A stretch of 64,000 nucleotides of DNA from Echinometra lucunter (Eukaryota; Echinodermata; Echinoidea; Camarodonta; Echinometridae), in the NCBI GenBank assembly GCA_029962745.1, contig CM057162.1:8987205-9051204 (forward strand). Reading direction: 5' to 3'. The translations under genes and the position numbers were made by a program. Positions 24,841 through 38,700 of the stretch are shown piece after piece (the stretch's first letter is position 1; every line of letters begins with the position of its first letter). The notes beneath the pieces are model-generated. The model did no database searches and was not told the DNA's origin. It saw only the letters and a list, made by a program, of their open reading frames with translations.

Positions 24841-25500
24841 CACCGTTTTCCACCGGCAGTTGACCCTTTTCCCTTTTCGATAGCCCTCTTTTCCCTCTGA
24901 GAAGTGTGCCCTTTTTACTTCTATGAAATAATGTTCTTGTACTGAAATGTGATGAGTTCCCTTTTCGACTGCTCTTTCTTATTCTAACTGTGTAATTCCC
25001 TTCTGCTGAGTGCCCCCATTCACGTGTGAAAAGTTTCCTATTGCACTTTGGAAACTGCCCCATATGAACTCTGATACAAGCCCTAGTTTACTTCGGACGA
25101 ATGCCCCATTTCCTATGAAAATTTGATTTCTCCCATTTCTCTTTCTTGCACGTTTTATAGATCTACGTGCCAAAAGTGGCCCTTTTGTTTTCTGATATGT
25201 TTCCTTCTTCTATTCCATTTTCTTCTTTTAATTTGATACATAATGCATGATTTCACAATACTGTCGACTTCGATTTCTAAAAAATGTAATTTTCTCATTA
25301 TAAGTGCCCCCTTTAATCTGGTTGTGTCCCTTTTCACTTTACTAGTGAGCGTCCACAGGTTCCGTTTTTATAGTGCCCCTTTTCGTAATGATTATTACAA
25401 TTTTCCTTCTGAAGAACATTCTAAGTGCCTTTCAAAATATGATTACGTCCCTTTTGCGTCCGATTAGTACCCCTTTTCTATACCATTCTTATCCGTTTTC
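24840..25500 (+). repeat. degenerate repeat of a TGCCCCTTTTC-like motif
   Basis: Variants such as gtgccctttt, gttcccttttcgac, gtgccccctttaa, gtgccccttttcg, gtcccttttgcg and taccccttttct recur roughly every 30-60 bases across about 650 bases. There is no fixed unit length. It may be a decayed satellite or pyrimidine-rich minisatellite. No gene seen. Confidence 0.5.
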
Positions 25501-25662
25501 GCATACAGTAAGAATAGCTCAAATAACAATGATAAAGAAGAACCCTGAAATAATTTTTGAACATCTTCACCATCACTTACTTTGAATGATGAAAAAAAAG
25601 TAGTTTTCACAAAAGAAATGAATTCATTTTGCTCACTCGCTTCGCTCGCTCGCTAATGAAGG

Positions 25663-26238
25663 GGGAGACTCCCTGCATGTTTTGAGGGAACGCTGAGTTC
25701 CTTCGTTTTAGGGAACATTGACTCATTGAAGTTCACTCTGACTGGGAAGACAGCCATGAAACGTGTACAAAGTCATTTGCTTTCACTTGACTGCTGTCTT
25801 TAAAAAATTCATGTAAAAACCAAAGCTTATGAATGTTGAAAATTGGCTCAATGAAAGATTGATAATGCAGCTAACTCCACGCGTAAAATAAATATTCACA
25901 AGCCACGGGGGTTTTCTAAATTTATTTTGTGATTCGGCGAGCCGCAGAAAATGTCCCAGGCGTTCTATATTATCCGCAGCCGCAGTTGTGTAATCGCGAT
26001 GAAGCACTGGCCACACACGCGCTATACGTTATGTTCGACGACGGATGAGGAGAGTGAGAGAGATAGAGATAACGTAATTCTCACTTCGGACTTCGCTCGT
26101 TGAATTCCCAACGGCTGGGATTATAATTTTGTAACGACTGACCTCGTGTGTTCGCATAGGGTCATTAAGTCATCTCCGCTGGTCATTCAGTATAAAAGTA
26201 AATATTTCAATCTTCCCTCAAAACAGGGAGTCTCCCTG
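25663..26238. mobile_element. terminal-inverted-repeat element (about 0.58 kb)
   Basis: The left end gggagactccctgcatgttt then tgaggga is matched by tccctcaaaacagggagtct then ccctg at the right end in reverse complement. No open frame of note and no clear target duplication. Confidence 0.6.
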
Positions 26239-27177
26239 ACTGTATATAATGGGAAAAAAAATCAAAGCTGAAAATGCAATCACACAAGTTACATAATCTA
26301 GATAAACTATAGACATATATCAGTCTTATTACATAATGCATACAGTATTCCAAGTCTACCTTCACAACGAGATAACGAATTAAGAGGAAGTACTGCTCTT
26401 AGTAAGTGAAACTTTGTTCAGATAGAACCAACAAAACGATTACGGTTGTGTGACGTTTGGCGTCTCCCCATTTGGTTCATCCGAGTTATTAACTCCCTTG
26501 ATCTACCAAACACAAAGATACTAACAAACAAGAAGGGGAAAATATCTAAAACGATCGCATCAGCCCTCATGCATAACTTTCGCAATGCGCGATATCTTTC
26601 ATTTCATTTCATTTCATTTATTTTTTCCATTTTCAACTCAGATATAACATAAGTACATAATTTTTCAACTCAATATAACATATATGGTTGTACAACGTAC
26701 ATAATTGTACATACAAAATAATTACATAATCATTACATAAGAAATTGTCGAAATGAAATTTTACAAATTAAGCATATAAATAAACGTTGAAAATGGAGGG
26801 GAATGCTAAAATGTCATCTTAATGACAAGCATACCGTATATTTTTTAAAGATCATTTACTTAGGTAATGCCGCGCAAAAATAAAAAATATATATAAATAA
26901 AAAATGAAATATATCACGTTAAGATACTTTGTTTCGTGAAATCTTGTTTAAATCTTTTTTCCTCCACCCAAGCCAGATTTTTTTCTAACGCATCTCCTTG
27001 AGGGATTTTGGATTGTATTTCCGACAGAGCAAGAGGTCCGGGCAACGAGTTATTCTCTGTCGGGACTGCGCCACCGACGCGAGAAGGCAGTATTGACTAT
27101 AATCATGATAACCCTTTCGTATAGAGTGCTTGCATATTTATCGCGATTGTGTACAAGATGGACTTTAAACGTGAAGG

Positions 27178-27408
27178 TCATTTATTATAGATTTTTAGGC
27201 TTTCTCGGTAAATAAGCTTGAACTCATTCACTTGTCTTTGTACGTAGAAGATCATTCTATCCAAACAGTCATCTCTGGAGCAGACCTTCACGTTCAGGTC
27301 CATCTTGTACACAGTCGCGCACTTCAATATGCTCAAGATATGCATGCACGCTACTGGATTATCTTGTCGGTGGCGCAACTCCTTGATGGAAAAATCGTGC
27401 CTGGGCAT
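27178..27408 (-). pseudogene. unrecognised ORF fragment with an inverted partial copy
   Basis: A 76-codon minus-strand frame (MPRHDFSIKELRHRQDNPVA at its start, later YKMDLNVKVCSRDDC and RQVNEFKLIYRESL) with a normal-looking residue mix, unlike the repeat-derived frames. The plus strand at about 27060-27180 carries a degenerate inverted copy (ctgcgccaccgacgcgagaa; gtgtacaagatggac). I do not recognise the family. It may be a fragment of an exon or of a transposon protein. Confidence 0.3.
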
Positions 27409-27923
27409 AATCGGGGCTTGAACTAAATGAGTATCAAAACGCTGATTCTGTACTGAAAAAAAATGAAGCTTCCATAATACGCAACCAGGAGATCAAAGAA
27501 AAGGTTGTTCGGGCGAATGCTCCGAGACAATAAAATCGGTTGGGGAGGGGGGCTGGCTCATCGGCATATATTGGTCCTAGCTGACCTACGATAACGGTTT
27601 TCTATATCCATTTTCATACACATACTCAAAGCCTGACCGAATTGGCACCTATCTGTAAACACTGTTATCGTTATAGGTCAAAATGTGACAAGTGCTTCAG
27701 TTTCTTACTACGTCCCCATAAATTTCATTATGGTATCTTTTTGCAGGTTCTGAGTAATCCTTTATTACAACCCTTAGCACACAAAAAAAGATCGAATAAT
27801 ACCTATATTCAGACTTATGTGAACTTTAACCTTGAAATCACTGTCAGGTGACGTAGTTAAACATTGACAGGTTATAAACGCCATGGAGTAGGTTTCAAGT
27901 TCACCATTTTTAATATTCGTGCA

Positions 27924-28172
27924 CAGGGGCGGCGTCAGGGTATTCTGATAGGTGGCAAGATGATCCATAGTGTGTTTGCGTTTTAAATGAAAAAAATAGG
28001 GGTATCATATAATAGTTGCAAGACCCGGCCTTTTATTTCCCCATATTCTTTTTTCTTCCTCCTCCTCTTTTTTTCTTCTTTTTCTTCTCATCTTCTTCTC
28101 CTTTTCTTTTTTCATCTCTTGAAAAATCATAAGGGGATCGCTCCGTTGCCCCCGTCTGTAGTGCCGCCCCTG
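27924..28172. mobile_element. hAT-like MITE (249 bp)
   Basis: Ends are CAGGGGCGGC... and ...GCCGCCCCTG, flanked by an 8-bp target duplication with one mismatch (ttcgtgca / ttcgtaca). The CAGGGGC start and 8-bp duplication fit hAT elements. The interior is pyrimidine-rich and non-coding. Confidence 0.75.
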
Positions 28173-28179
28173 TTCGTAC

Positions 28180-29627
28180 ATGATTACGAGGCTATAATAC
28201 CTCTTTAATGTATACAGCGTACATGCAGTATAATCATATTACCCTGTCAAGGTTTTATCTTCTTCATCTTTATAAGGTTTTTAATAAACTACAGGATATA
28301 TTCATTTAAACATAACATGAAAAACACTCCTTCTGAATTTGTTTTGCAGTCTATTCAAATATGGTTTATATCTCTTCGAATAAAGTCCACGTCAACTTTG
28401 AAATAATTGTGATTAAGATGATTAAGTTATTAATTAACTTTTTATGTGATTGAGTGAGGGTATATGTATTTATGAAATTTAGGATCTCTGCGTATCTTTC
28501 AAGTAAAAAAAAATGCATACAAAATGAAAGAAAGGTACTGTGAAATATAATTCTCCAAAGGGTAAAGGGTAACCCCAAATTTGTGTTGTGATATGAGGAA
28601 CATGCCATTAGTTGCGCTCACACTACTGTTCCAAGCTTAACGTTAATTCATGGTAACGAAACCTCAAAGTTATCTTGTATTTCAGGTCGCATGGACATAC
28701 TAATAGTATAATACTGAAGTCTTGGTTTCAAAGGCTCATTCGAGCTCATAATTATCTCCCAAACTTCGAGCAACATGAGCAGTGTGGATGTTCCTTATTG
28801 GACGCATGAGATGTCTAGTCTGTAGACACAGACTCTGTTTTATACTCAAGCACAGTTTCCATTATAAACCTATGAGTAAATAGCCTGACTTTGTCAGTCC
28901 CTGGCTGTATCATGAGCAGCTGTAACACAGGGAATACGGTAATCTTTAAATAAATGACACGTGCCTTTCATTTCGACTGACGACGATTTCAGCCTGCAAA
29001 CTATTCCGATGGGTATGCAGACTACTCCCTTTTAGTTACGAAACTTTATGCGTATTTGTTTTGGTCCCGTATGAGCCCCCCCCCCCCCCCTCCCGTTTCA
29101 ACCCCCTCCGTTTAAAACGTCGACAATTCGTTAGACTTTCAAAACTGCGACTAACCGCGTGCAAATGTAACTATAGTCTACAGAACAACGCGGGTCTTCC
29201 GGTGTTGTATAGATTAGCCATGAACTGGAAATAAGTGTTCAGTAAAGCATCCCTTGTATAGATAGCTCAGTAAAAGCGTGTTGATTTAAAAATACGGCTG
29301 CCAAATTGTTTTTATTTCCAAACAGGTACATAAAAGGAGAGATAATTTGCGAAATATAAGCGGGAAATGTGAAATCCCCCTTATTTCCCGCTTATCTTGC
29401 AAGTACATGGAAAGATCGTTTTGCATATTTTAGAGATTACGTATTGGAAATGCAAGCAGAATTCCAAACAAAAACCTTTAAAAAAAACTCTTTGATAAAT
29501 CTGTTTATTTATCATAAACCAATAACATATCTTGCAGTCACTGGTAGTTTCATATTTTGTTCTGAGTAAACATATGCACCGGGGACCTTTGGTGACATTT
29601 TAGTGTAATATTAACTTTATGATCGTG

Positions 29628-29672
<45 letters not shown>

Positions 29673-29700
29673 GCGTCTCTTATCACGTGATTGATGGCAG
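28180..29700. other. intergenic region upstream of gene B
   Basis: No supported exon. It includes a poly-C run (29069-29090) and a (TA)n tract (29629-29670) about 40 bases before the gene B start codon. No core promoter could be assigned with confidence. Confidence 0.5.
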
Positions 29701-29705
29701 CTAAA

Positions 29706-29781
29706 ATGGAGGATCAAAGGAAAGGATGGCACCTTCTCTGGAAAGGTGTAAGCTTTTTAGTCTTTGCATGCTCCTTTTCAG
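29706..29781 (+). CDS. gene B exon 1: signal peptide
   Basis: The ATG at 29706 opens MEDQRKGWHLLWKGVSFLVF and then ACSFS, a charged start followed by a hydrophobic core. The exon ends phase 1 at donor gtaata. The same layout (signal peptide, phase 1 donor) occurs at 54941-55013 in copy C. An in-frame upstream start was not seen. Confidence 0.8.
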
Positions 29782-32700
29782 GTAATACAAACGCATGCTG
29801 ATATGTGTTTTTTGTATGTGATTTGTCAGTGCTGATTGGTGAAAACAATCGGAGAGGCTTGATATGCATCAGACTTCGTAATGATCAGGCCATGGCAGAG
29901 ATCGTTGACGACAGTGGCGAATCTAGACTTTATAGCGCCCGGGGCAAACAATGAAGTTGCCCCCCCCCCCTTCCCCCCCCCCCCCCCCAACCCGAGTGCC
30001 AAACGTATACATTATGGTACAAGCCACCTAGCGGAAAATTTTTGAAATTTTAATCCGTAAAAATACGATTTATTGAGCATTTTACCCTGGAAATTTGACA
30101 ATTGACAACTGAAATTGAACGCAAGAGAAGATCGAAATTAGATTGGCTATTATAAATAGTTTTCTATTTTCTCAGTTTAAGATTTGGAGCAAGAGTAACG
30201 AAAACCCTCAAGAAATAGTCGAGCCCTGATTTTGATAGCAAAACAACAAAAAGTTTAGATTTATTGGTATTTAACAAGAATCACATAAGAGTGAGTAAAG
30301 CAATGACAACAGCACCATTATTTTTCCAATTCTGAACCCCTTCAAAAGGGCCATTTTAAAAAGCGTGTGAGATTATGAAAGGAATGTATTCATGCGAGCG
30401 GGCATGCATTTACTCTGCGGATGGGGAGGGGGCGCATATTCCTTCTTAATATATTATGTTTTTCCTTCATTTCCTCCCTTTCAAAATGCTTGTTTAATAT
30501 ATTAATAAGCAGGAGTTAGGGACGCAAAATTAAGAGATTCTGAGAGAAAATGATCATGCGAGGGAGCAAAGCAACCGAGCTTCAGAAAATTTTGCACTGT
30601 GAACCCTCCAAAACTCTGTTTCTGATGCACTGCGAATGAAGGGGGGGGGGGGCCCAAAATACTTAAAAATATTTTTTCTTCATTTTCCTTTTTTTCTTTA
30701 TTTCTCTTTTGTGTTTTTGCGCCCCCCCCCCCTCAAAGTGCCGCCTGGGGCACATGTCCCCCTATCCCCCCTACTCTCTCTAAAAAAAGAGTGAATGTGT
30801 TCACTCTGTTAGGGGTGAATTTCAGAAGAAAGTGCATTTGGACTAAATTATGAGTGAATTAAGAGTAAAAATTGTGAAATTCCTTCTTTATTCACTCTTT
30901 GAAGGGTGAAATTCATCCCTAACCGAGTGAACGCATTCACTTTTTTTTTTAATTTTTTTTATTTATTTTTTTTTTAGAGAGAGTAGATACGCCACTGGTC
31001 GGCGATAGAAATAGGTCTGCAATGCCCATCTAATAAGGAAGTAAGTCATACTAGTACGTGCTAGTACATGGTTATTTTATTACTTTATAGTACATGATTA
31101 TGTGGATGTGTGTTCCACACCAGTATTGGGTATGTCCCTTCTTTTGTAAACAATAATAATAAAATATTTTTCACAGGAAATATTTTTAAAAACTTTATTG
31201 TCATTTACATTAATATGCCACAGGTGCTTTGGGAAATATACCTGATGGCGTCGTTTACACAGATTTACACAAAACTGTACAGAAAGGCAACTACGACAAT
31301 TCTGAAATGCGAGTTCTATGGAGATCCTATCGCCGTTTACTGGAAGAAAGGAGATAACCCAGAACAAGGAACCAACCTGATCACCTGGGTGGAGGGAACC
31401 AATCCCTCAGGGTTATGTGCAACTGACAATGCATGTGACTTGGGTGAAAATTACTCACTGATCATCAGAGATGCTCGGATATCTGATCAAGGTCGATACA
31501 TATGCCGTGTTTCCAACTATTTGGGGATTCTCATTCACAACTACACGGATGTGAAGATTTATGGTAAGGAGGTCGGAAGGAGGAAAGGAACAAACTTGTT
31601 ATCTTTATGTTGTATTGAACACATAGTCCATTCAGATGATTATCAAATTCTATTTGATCATTGCCACATTCTAAAGAGATTAGGCTTCCTTTTTGTATAC
31701 TACAAACATTGCATTTTCATTTATTTGAACTACATAAACACTCATATTTCTTTCTCCCGCTTAATAACATAAGTAATGCAAACATCCTTGAAAACATGGA
31801 TACTACTTGATGATTAATATTATCATGATGACGCAGTAATGTTATGGAAATAATGGCAATAATGATTGGACGGGTATAATAAAATGGATTCTTATGTTTG
31901 TTGATTTCTGTTGTGTGATTTCTCACCCTTAATTCAAAAGCTCCTCCAACAGAACCTTTTCCAGTCATCGATGAGTGTCTAGGGGGCGAACCATCTACCT
32001 TCAATTCGACACAGCCTTGTAGTGTCCTGACCAACGCCAGTATCGTCTTCATAAGATGCACAGTCAATTATTTCTACCCCGACTTAGATCTCTTCTTCCT
32101 CCATGGCTCTCAAAAAATCACGGACGCAACGACGCAGGAATGGACAAATGATGATGAGACAAAGAACAAATCAATCTCCGTTAAGGTTGCACCGAGTGAA
32201 ACGACATACGTCTGCGTCGCGTCAGACATTCCAGGATCAAATGACCAGAGAGCTGCGACGATATTGGTAAAATCCCTCATGCCTACTGAATCAGCAGTTA
32301 CAGCTCCTCGAGGATCACTTACTCCATCCTCAACAACAGAAGGGAAAATAGATACGACTAATGATTACAAAGCTCCTAAAATAGGTTAGAAAATAATAAA
32401 AACACGAATTAATAGATTTTAAAAATGGATAGATTATAAATATCTACATCTATTATGTCTATCACAACAGGTAATAACTTGTAAATATTAATGTTTTAAC
32501 AAGTTTTCTATATTCAACATAACTGATAACGCATTTAAACTCTATATGACGATTAATTATTTAAAATCCGTGCAAAACTTACCAAGTGTGACAATGAAGA
32601 TTTTATAAATTCATATTCCTTGTCTTCGTAAAAATGCCCTTTCACCCGTATAAACTGATGAAATGATCGTGAAGTTGAATTGTTAACTCATGGGTTGATA

Positions 32701-35700
32701 ATGTAAGTAGAATATTGATCAAATAAATGGACGTGTCATATTTGTTGATCATTTTCAATACAAATTTCTGTCAATCCTATTAGGAGTAAACTACATGTAT
32801 TTATTTGAATAAATGGCAGAAAGAAAATGTTTGGACAAGGAATTTCAGCCATACCACAGAGGTTGAAAACATCCCATCTTGCCGTGAAATAAATCAGATA
32901 CAAAAAATCGATTCCAGTACCATTCACCTTGAATTTCTCCGCAGCTGTGCCGATTGTCGTTATGACCTTCGTCGTTGGAATCGGGCTTGTGATCTATTTT
33001 GCTTTCCGTCGGCGCAAACGTCAGCAAGGTATTAATCAGAAACATCACTCTCCTGGCCATGCTACTTCTTTCACTGGAAATGATGTATTTTGTGCGAAAA
33101 AAGAGACAAATTGAAATATTCATATTTTTTTTTTTAATAATTGTTATCAGGTATGATAACCGAAGAAGGAAATGTCCTCGGTAAAAATTTAGGTTGTTTA
33201 AAATATAAACCTACCAACTGTTGGTTAAAAGAAAATCCCATATGTTTTACATACAAATTTGTTTTAACCAACATTTGGTAGGTTCATATTTTAACCAATC
33301 TAAAGATTTTTAACCATATTTTCTGAGAGTGTAGGAAAGACGGAATCTAATCCTCTAATCCCCATATTTTTTTCACAGTGCAATACTAAAATGTTTTCAT
33401 TTGTCTATACTTTATTTATGTTTCCCAAATTCATGACGCAGAATTCAAATATTGTCTGTAAAGAGATAGATTTTTCATACATTTAAGTCCTTTCTCCAAA
33501 CAATGCATACAGCGCTTTTCTCACAGTTATTCTGTCCTTGCACCCTTTATTTATATTATTACAACCAAGTTTTGGTCATATATTGTATCATTTCTTAATG
33601 TTTGTATTTTCATTTCTTTCGAAATTACAATGTGACTGGATTTTCGATGGATGGAATATTATTTTAGAAGAAATAAACGTCAGACCAATAAACAAAATTG
33701 TAAGAATTAAGGTCTCAGCTAACACTGAATCAATGTCTCCGTGATTTATAACATTGACAGTGCTCTGATTTATTTATTACCGATCATAGATAAATGCATT
33801 TTTATCTGTTGCTACTTTGTTGTTGTTTTTTTCTACAGAACGTAATGTCCCTACGAAAATCGACACTGAAGAACAAGTTTCACTGTTGGTAAAAGAAAAA
33901 CCTGATGGTACGGTTCGACATTTAGATGCGACAATTTACAGAATTTTCTGCCTTCCTTTTTGATTGATAACAGAATAATGCATTGTTAATTCAGGAATAC
34001 GTATGGGCAAGTGGGAGGGGAACCATTTTCTTTAGCCATGTAACCCGCAGTCGGGCAATGTGAATGGCCAAATGGAAACAATTTTAGTAGAAATATAGAA
34101 CTTCAAATTAATGAACAAAATTGTAAATTCTCGGAATAAATGCCATTGTGATTTCAACGTTTTTATTGTTCCAATTCATTTAGTACCAATTATAGATAAA
34201 TGCAATTTCATCTGTTGTTTTTTGTTTGTTTGTTTGATTCTCATTTTACAGGACGTAAGGTCCCAACGATAGTTAACACTGAAGAAGACAAAATTGATGG
34301 TAAGGTTTGAAATTAAGATGCGACAAGTAACATAACTTCCTGCCTACTTTTCCTAATATTGACTACAGAATAATGCCCTGTTGATTCAGGAATATGTATG
34401 TGGGTTACAGTTCGTTATTCCGAAGGTTCGTTTATTTCGATGCTTCGTTTATTCCTGAGTTTCGTTAGCTCGAAGGTTCGTAAGTCCGAAAGCTTGTTAT
34501 TCGGAAGGTTCGTTAATCCGAAAATGAAATAAGGTTCGTAAGTCCGAAGGTTCGTTAGTCCGAAAATGAAAAAAAGGGTTCGTTATTTGAAAGGTTCGTT
34601 TCATTTTTGAACTATCGAACCTTCGGAATAACGAGCCTTATTTCATTTTCGGAATAGCGCCAAAATGTTCGGATTAACGAACTTTTTTTCAACGAACATC
34701 TGGGTATATGCAATTTGCGTGTTCCGGAATAACAAACCTTCATAATAACGAATATCACTCATGTACATGATGTATGTGTGCGTGGGAGGGGAACCATTTT
34801 CTTTAGCCATGCAACCCGCACTCAGCATGCTCGGGCAAAGTGAATGGCCAAACGGAATGATGTTAACTTTAGCATTGTAAGATATCTCCTCCACGCTTTT
34901 ACGCCTACAGTGAACATGGTGAAGGAACGATTACAGTCATTTTTGGCCTTGATCAATCCCCGAGCACCAGAAATGTCAAGGCATTTACTCCATTTTCCTG
35001 TGCGCCATGTAATAGATAGTAGAGAAACGATATACACCATTTATGAGTTAAAAACCCTCATTAAGGTGCTAATGAAAGGCACAAGGGGTTGTAATCGATG
35101 GACTTAATTTGTATTTGCAGGAGACCTCTCTTTCTACGAACTCTGGTCACTGGCCTATGACACCAACGAAGATGAACAAATGAGGATACATCAATTCCTT
35201 ATCGAACTCGGTATCAAAGATGTCACTGAAGGATTAACATCAGCTAATATATACGATCTACTCTGTAAGTGGAAAGAGGAAAACAAAATTAGCGATCAGG
35301 GAGAACTGTTGAGGAAAGCTCTAGAAAGTGCACATTTGAAAAGCAGATGGATTCAGTTGTGTGGTGCGTATCCTCTCATGTTCTCTTTCAGTAATTTGTC
35401 ATTTCATTACGTTTATAAATGATAAAAAGTAAAATGATAACTGCAAACATTTTAAGGCCATGTGGTCAGCATAATAGACAGGGTTATTGCAGAAGAAAAG
35501 CATTTGCTATCGTTTGTGTTCAGGGCAGAGGCAGGACAATGGGCGGAGGGGAGGGGACCATTACGAAACCCAAATTTTCAAAGATTATTGAATTAACGGT
35601 AAATTTATAGGTACTGAATTTCATATGATTTATATGCTTTGTATTTGAGGTTTTACTGAACACCACTGTCTCCAAACTTTTTAGTAAGAGATGCAGAGCT

Positions 35701-38700
35701 ATATTTAATACGCAAGAGGTTTTTATGGCGGCCCTAGTTTTCTTAAAGTAATTTTTTAAGACAATGCTTTCAGTGATACGTTATCATATCATAAACCTTC
35801 ACAAGTAAATCAAGTTAGGAAAGCTGAATTACAATTTCATCATGTTCATACGATATAAAATTCAGTACCTGGAAAATACAGTGCGTATGAAAATTAAGCA
35901 ATCCAAATTCGCAGGGTTCCTATTTCAAGGATACGGACTTTCACAGTTTAGGTAGCTTAAATTAAAAGAGGAACTCTTTCTCTCTCTATCGATATCTCAC
36001 TTGTCCTTGTAAGCTATGCTACATGAAAATCTAGGAGTAAGTAATCTTGGAATAACAGTCCTCTAAATGTGAACTACTCTCTTTTATATACGCATGTATT
36101 TTTTTCATTTATTTAACTTTTTTTCCAAGTTTGGTTTCCCTGTTTAAGTATCAAGTACACTTTTTAACGGTAATTTGAGTAATTGTTAGGGGTCTTTGCA
36201 TTTGAATAGGTCTTGCTATTAATTAAAAAATTTGTCTCATGAAAGGAATATATCCTATGAGCTGCAAAAATTTCCTCTTTTCAGAAAGTAATTAGAAGGA
36301 ATTACCATCGCCGTGTCTAAACAATGGTTAAACATTGTTTTCTTTTTTACGAATGATAACGTATGTCGAAAGAGAGATCCTTTTGTTGATTGATTTCTAC
36401 TGTTACGTTCTTCCAGAACAGAGAAAAAGGCCAAATTCAAAAGTGTCAAAAGAGACCTTGCAGCAGATAATACTTGAAATCGAAAATCCTGAAAAGATTC
36501 AACAGTTCATTGGTAAGCTAATGCCAAATCGACCCGCTAACATCGATATGAAAGGAGGGGAAAGGAATATCTTTGAAGAAGCCACGAGAGTGATGCTGGA
36601 ATGGAGTGAAGGTCGTTTCGAGGAAAACCCGTTTGCTTCATTGAGTCTTGCTCTAGAAAATTCTGGATGCTCTCCTGTGGATAGGACATTCTTTGGCGGT
36701 AAGCTTGCTGTTCTCTGAATGCATAGGGGGACATTCTCTTCTTTTATTACAATTTAAGTGTAATTGAATTAACCATATAACCTTAGGATGGGCGCAAGAT
36801 CTTTAGATTATTGTCAGTTACTTTTATTTTTCTATCTATTCATTATCTCTCAGATGTATGACTGGCAATAACTAATGATATAAAAGAGCAGGTTAAATGA
36901 ATGATTATGGAAGGGCATTACCTGAACATTGAAGATGATATGGCAAAAATAAAGTATATGTCATAACACGTCATAAACGGGCACCGTATTAGAGATTTGT
37001 CATGTCCGATGGTCTTTCACTCAAGTCCTTCAAACATTTGTCTACCCATCCCTCTCAGCGTTGTTTATTCTCTTTGAAGGAGCGGCTTAGTTTACATGGC
37101 AAAATGACGGGCACGTTAACCATTACACAAAATAGTAGTCATATTGGGGAGGAACAACATGTAGAATATGGGCTATTATCATCCATTTCTAATTATTCTT
37201 CATCGAAAATCCAATCTTTTTGTCAAAACATATAAAAGATTACTGACATCCAGCCATTTCTATCTTTATTTTGTACAGAAATGATATCCTTCTTTGAACT
37301 TTGGTCTCTAAGTCACTATCTGAAGGACTATGATTTTAAGGAGAAATATTCCGTGTTTGAAGAACTGGCCTTGATATTAGAGGACGGGTTGACTAGAGAA
37401 GAGCTTTACGACCATCTGTGTTCTTGGAAGGACAGCAGCAAAACGATCAGTCAAGGAAAACGCCTGCGTGATGCTCTGGACAAAGCAAATCTCAGAAAAA
37501 GATGGAAGGATATTAAGGGTATGTCATTATGCTTTTAGTGTTAAGCAAGTCAAACGACATTTTTGTATTTGTTCTTTGGGGGCATTAGCAATTCAATTTC
37601 TTATGATTTTTTATGGACACTGATGGATGGAAGGTGCCAGTCAGTTCTCTACAAAGTATACAGAGAATGTTGATGTATTCCAAAGGGATAACTTTCAGAG
37701 ATTAGGAATTGGATTTTTAATTTCATTAACTCTTACACAGTCACATGTAGACCTAAAAAAAATTGCGGGAAAAACAATTCAGGGGGTGATTCTTGATAAA
37801 CTGTAGTTAATCAAGAAGTGCAATTCTTTATACATTTAGGTTGATTGTTTGCTCTGAAATAATAAACTAAATAATGGATCCAAGTTTACAATGGATATCT
37901 GGTATTCCGAATTAGTTGTGATATTTAAATCTTTTGATATATTTTGGAACACCCTGTAGTAAAGGAAAATGAATATGATAAACTCCATTCATGTTAATGA
38001 CATTAAGCAAATATTAAGCAATAAAGCAAAATGAAAATAGTAACAACCTCTTCGTACGGTATTGATGTAGATCTCAGGAGAGGAGATAACAACCAGGTAT
38101 CTCAGTACATGCTGGAGCATATATTGTGGCACATAAAGGATCCTAAGAAGATAGACCAGTTCCTGCAAAGGCTCACTTTGAATGACCCAGGAACGCAACT
38201 GGATGTCACGAGAGGACTAAGGGACACCATCAAAGAAGCAGTGATTCGCCTGAAAATATGGGCAAAGAAGGGATTTGATGAGAATCCCTTGCTCCTGCTT
38301 AGCCTTGCTCTTGAAAAGACGGGGTGTTGCCCCATAGACAGAACCTTTTTGAAAGGTAAGTTTATTTTAAAAGGTCATTCCATCTTCAAAAATAAATCTG
38401 ACTATTCGTGTTTTAATTATTGTAAGACTTCACATTGTTACATAAAATACCTCGGTTTTTTTCTCTTTATCATTTAAAATTGCAAGCTTTACTTTCAAAA
38501 CCGTGACATTGATACATGTCTTAACTATTGCTCACTTCCTTAATTAACATTGGATATGTATTATTTCACAGTTTCTCCTTCTTATCAAAAAGAAGCTGTA
38601 ACAGAATTTGCATTTTTCATTGCTAAATTGAATTGAATTTTATTCACCTCTTTCATTAAAAAAAAATACTAAAATAAAGAATATAACTAAACATGTCTTG

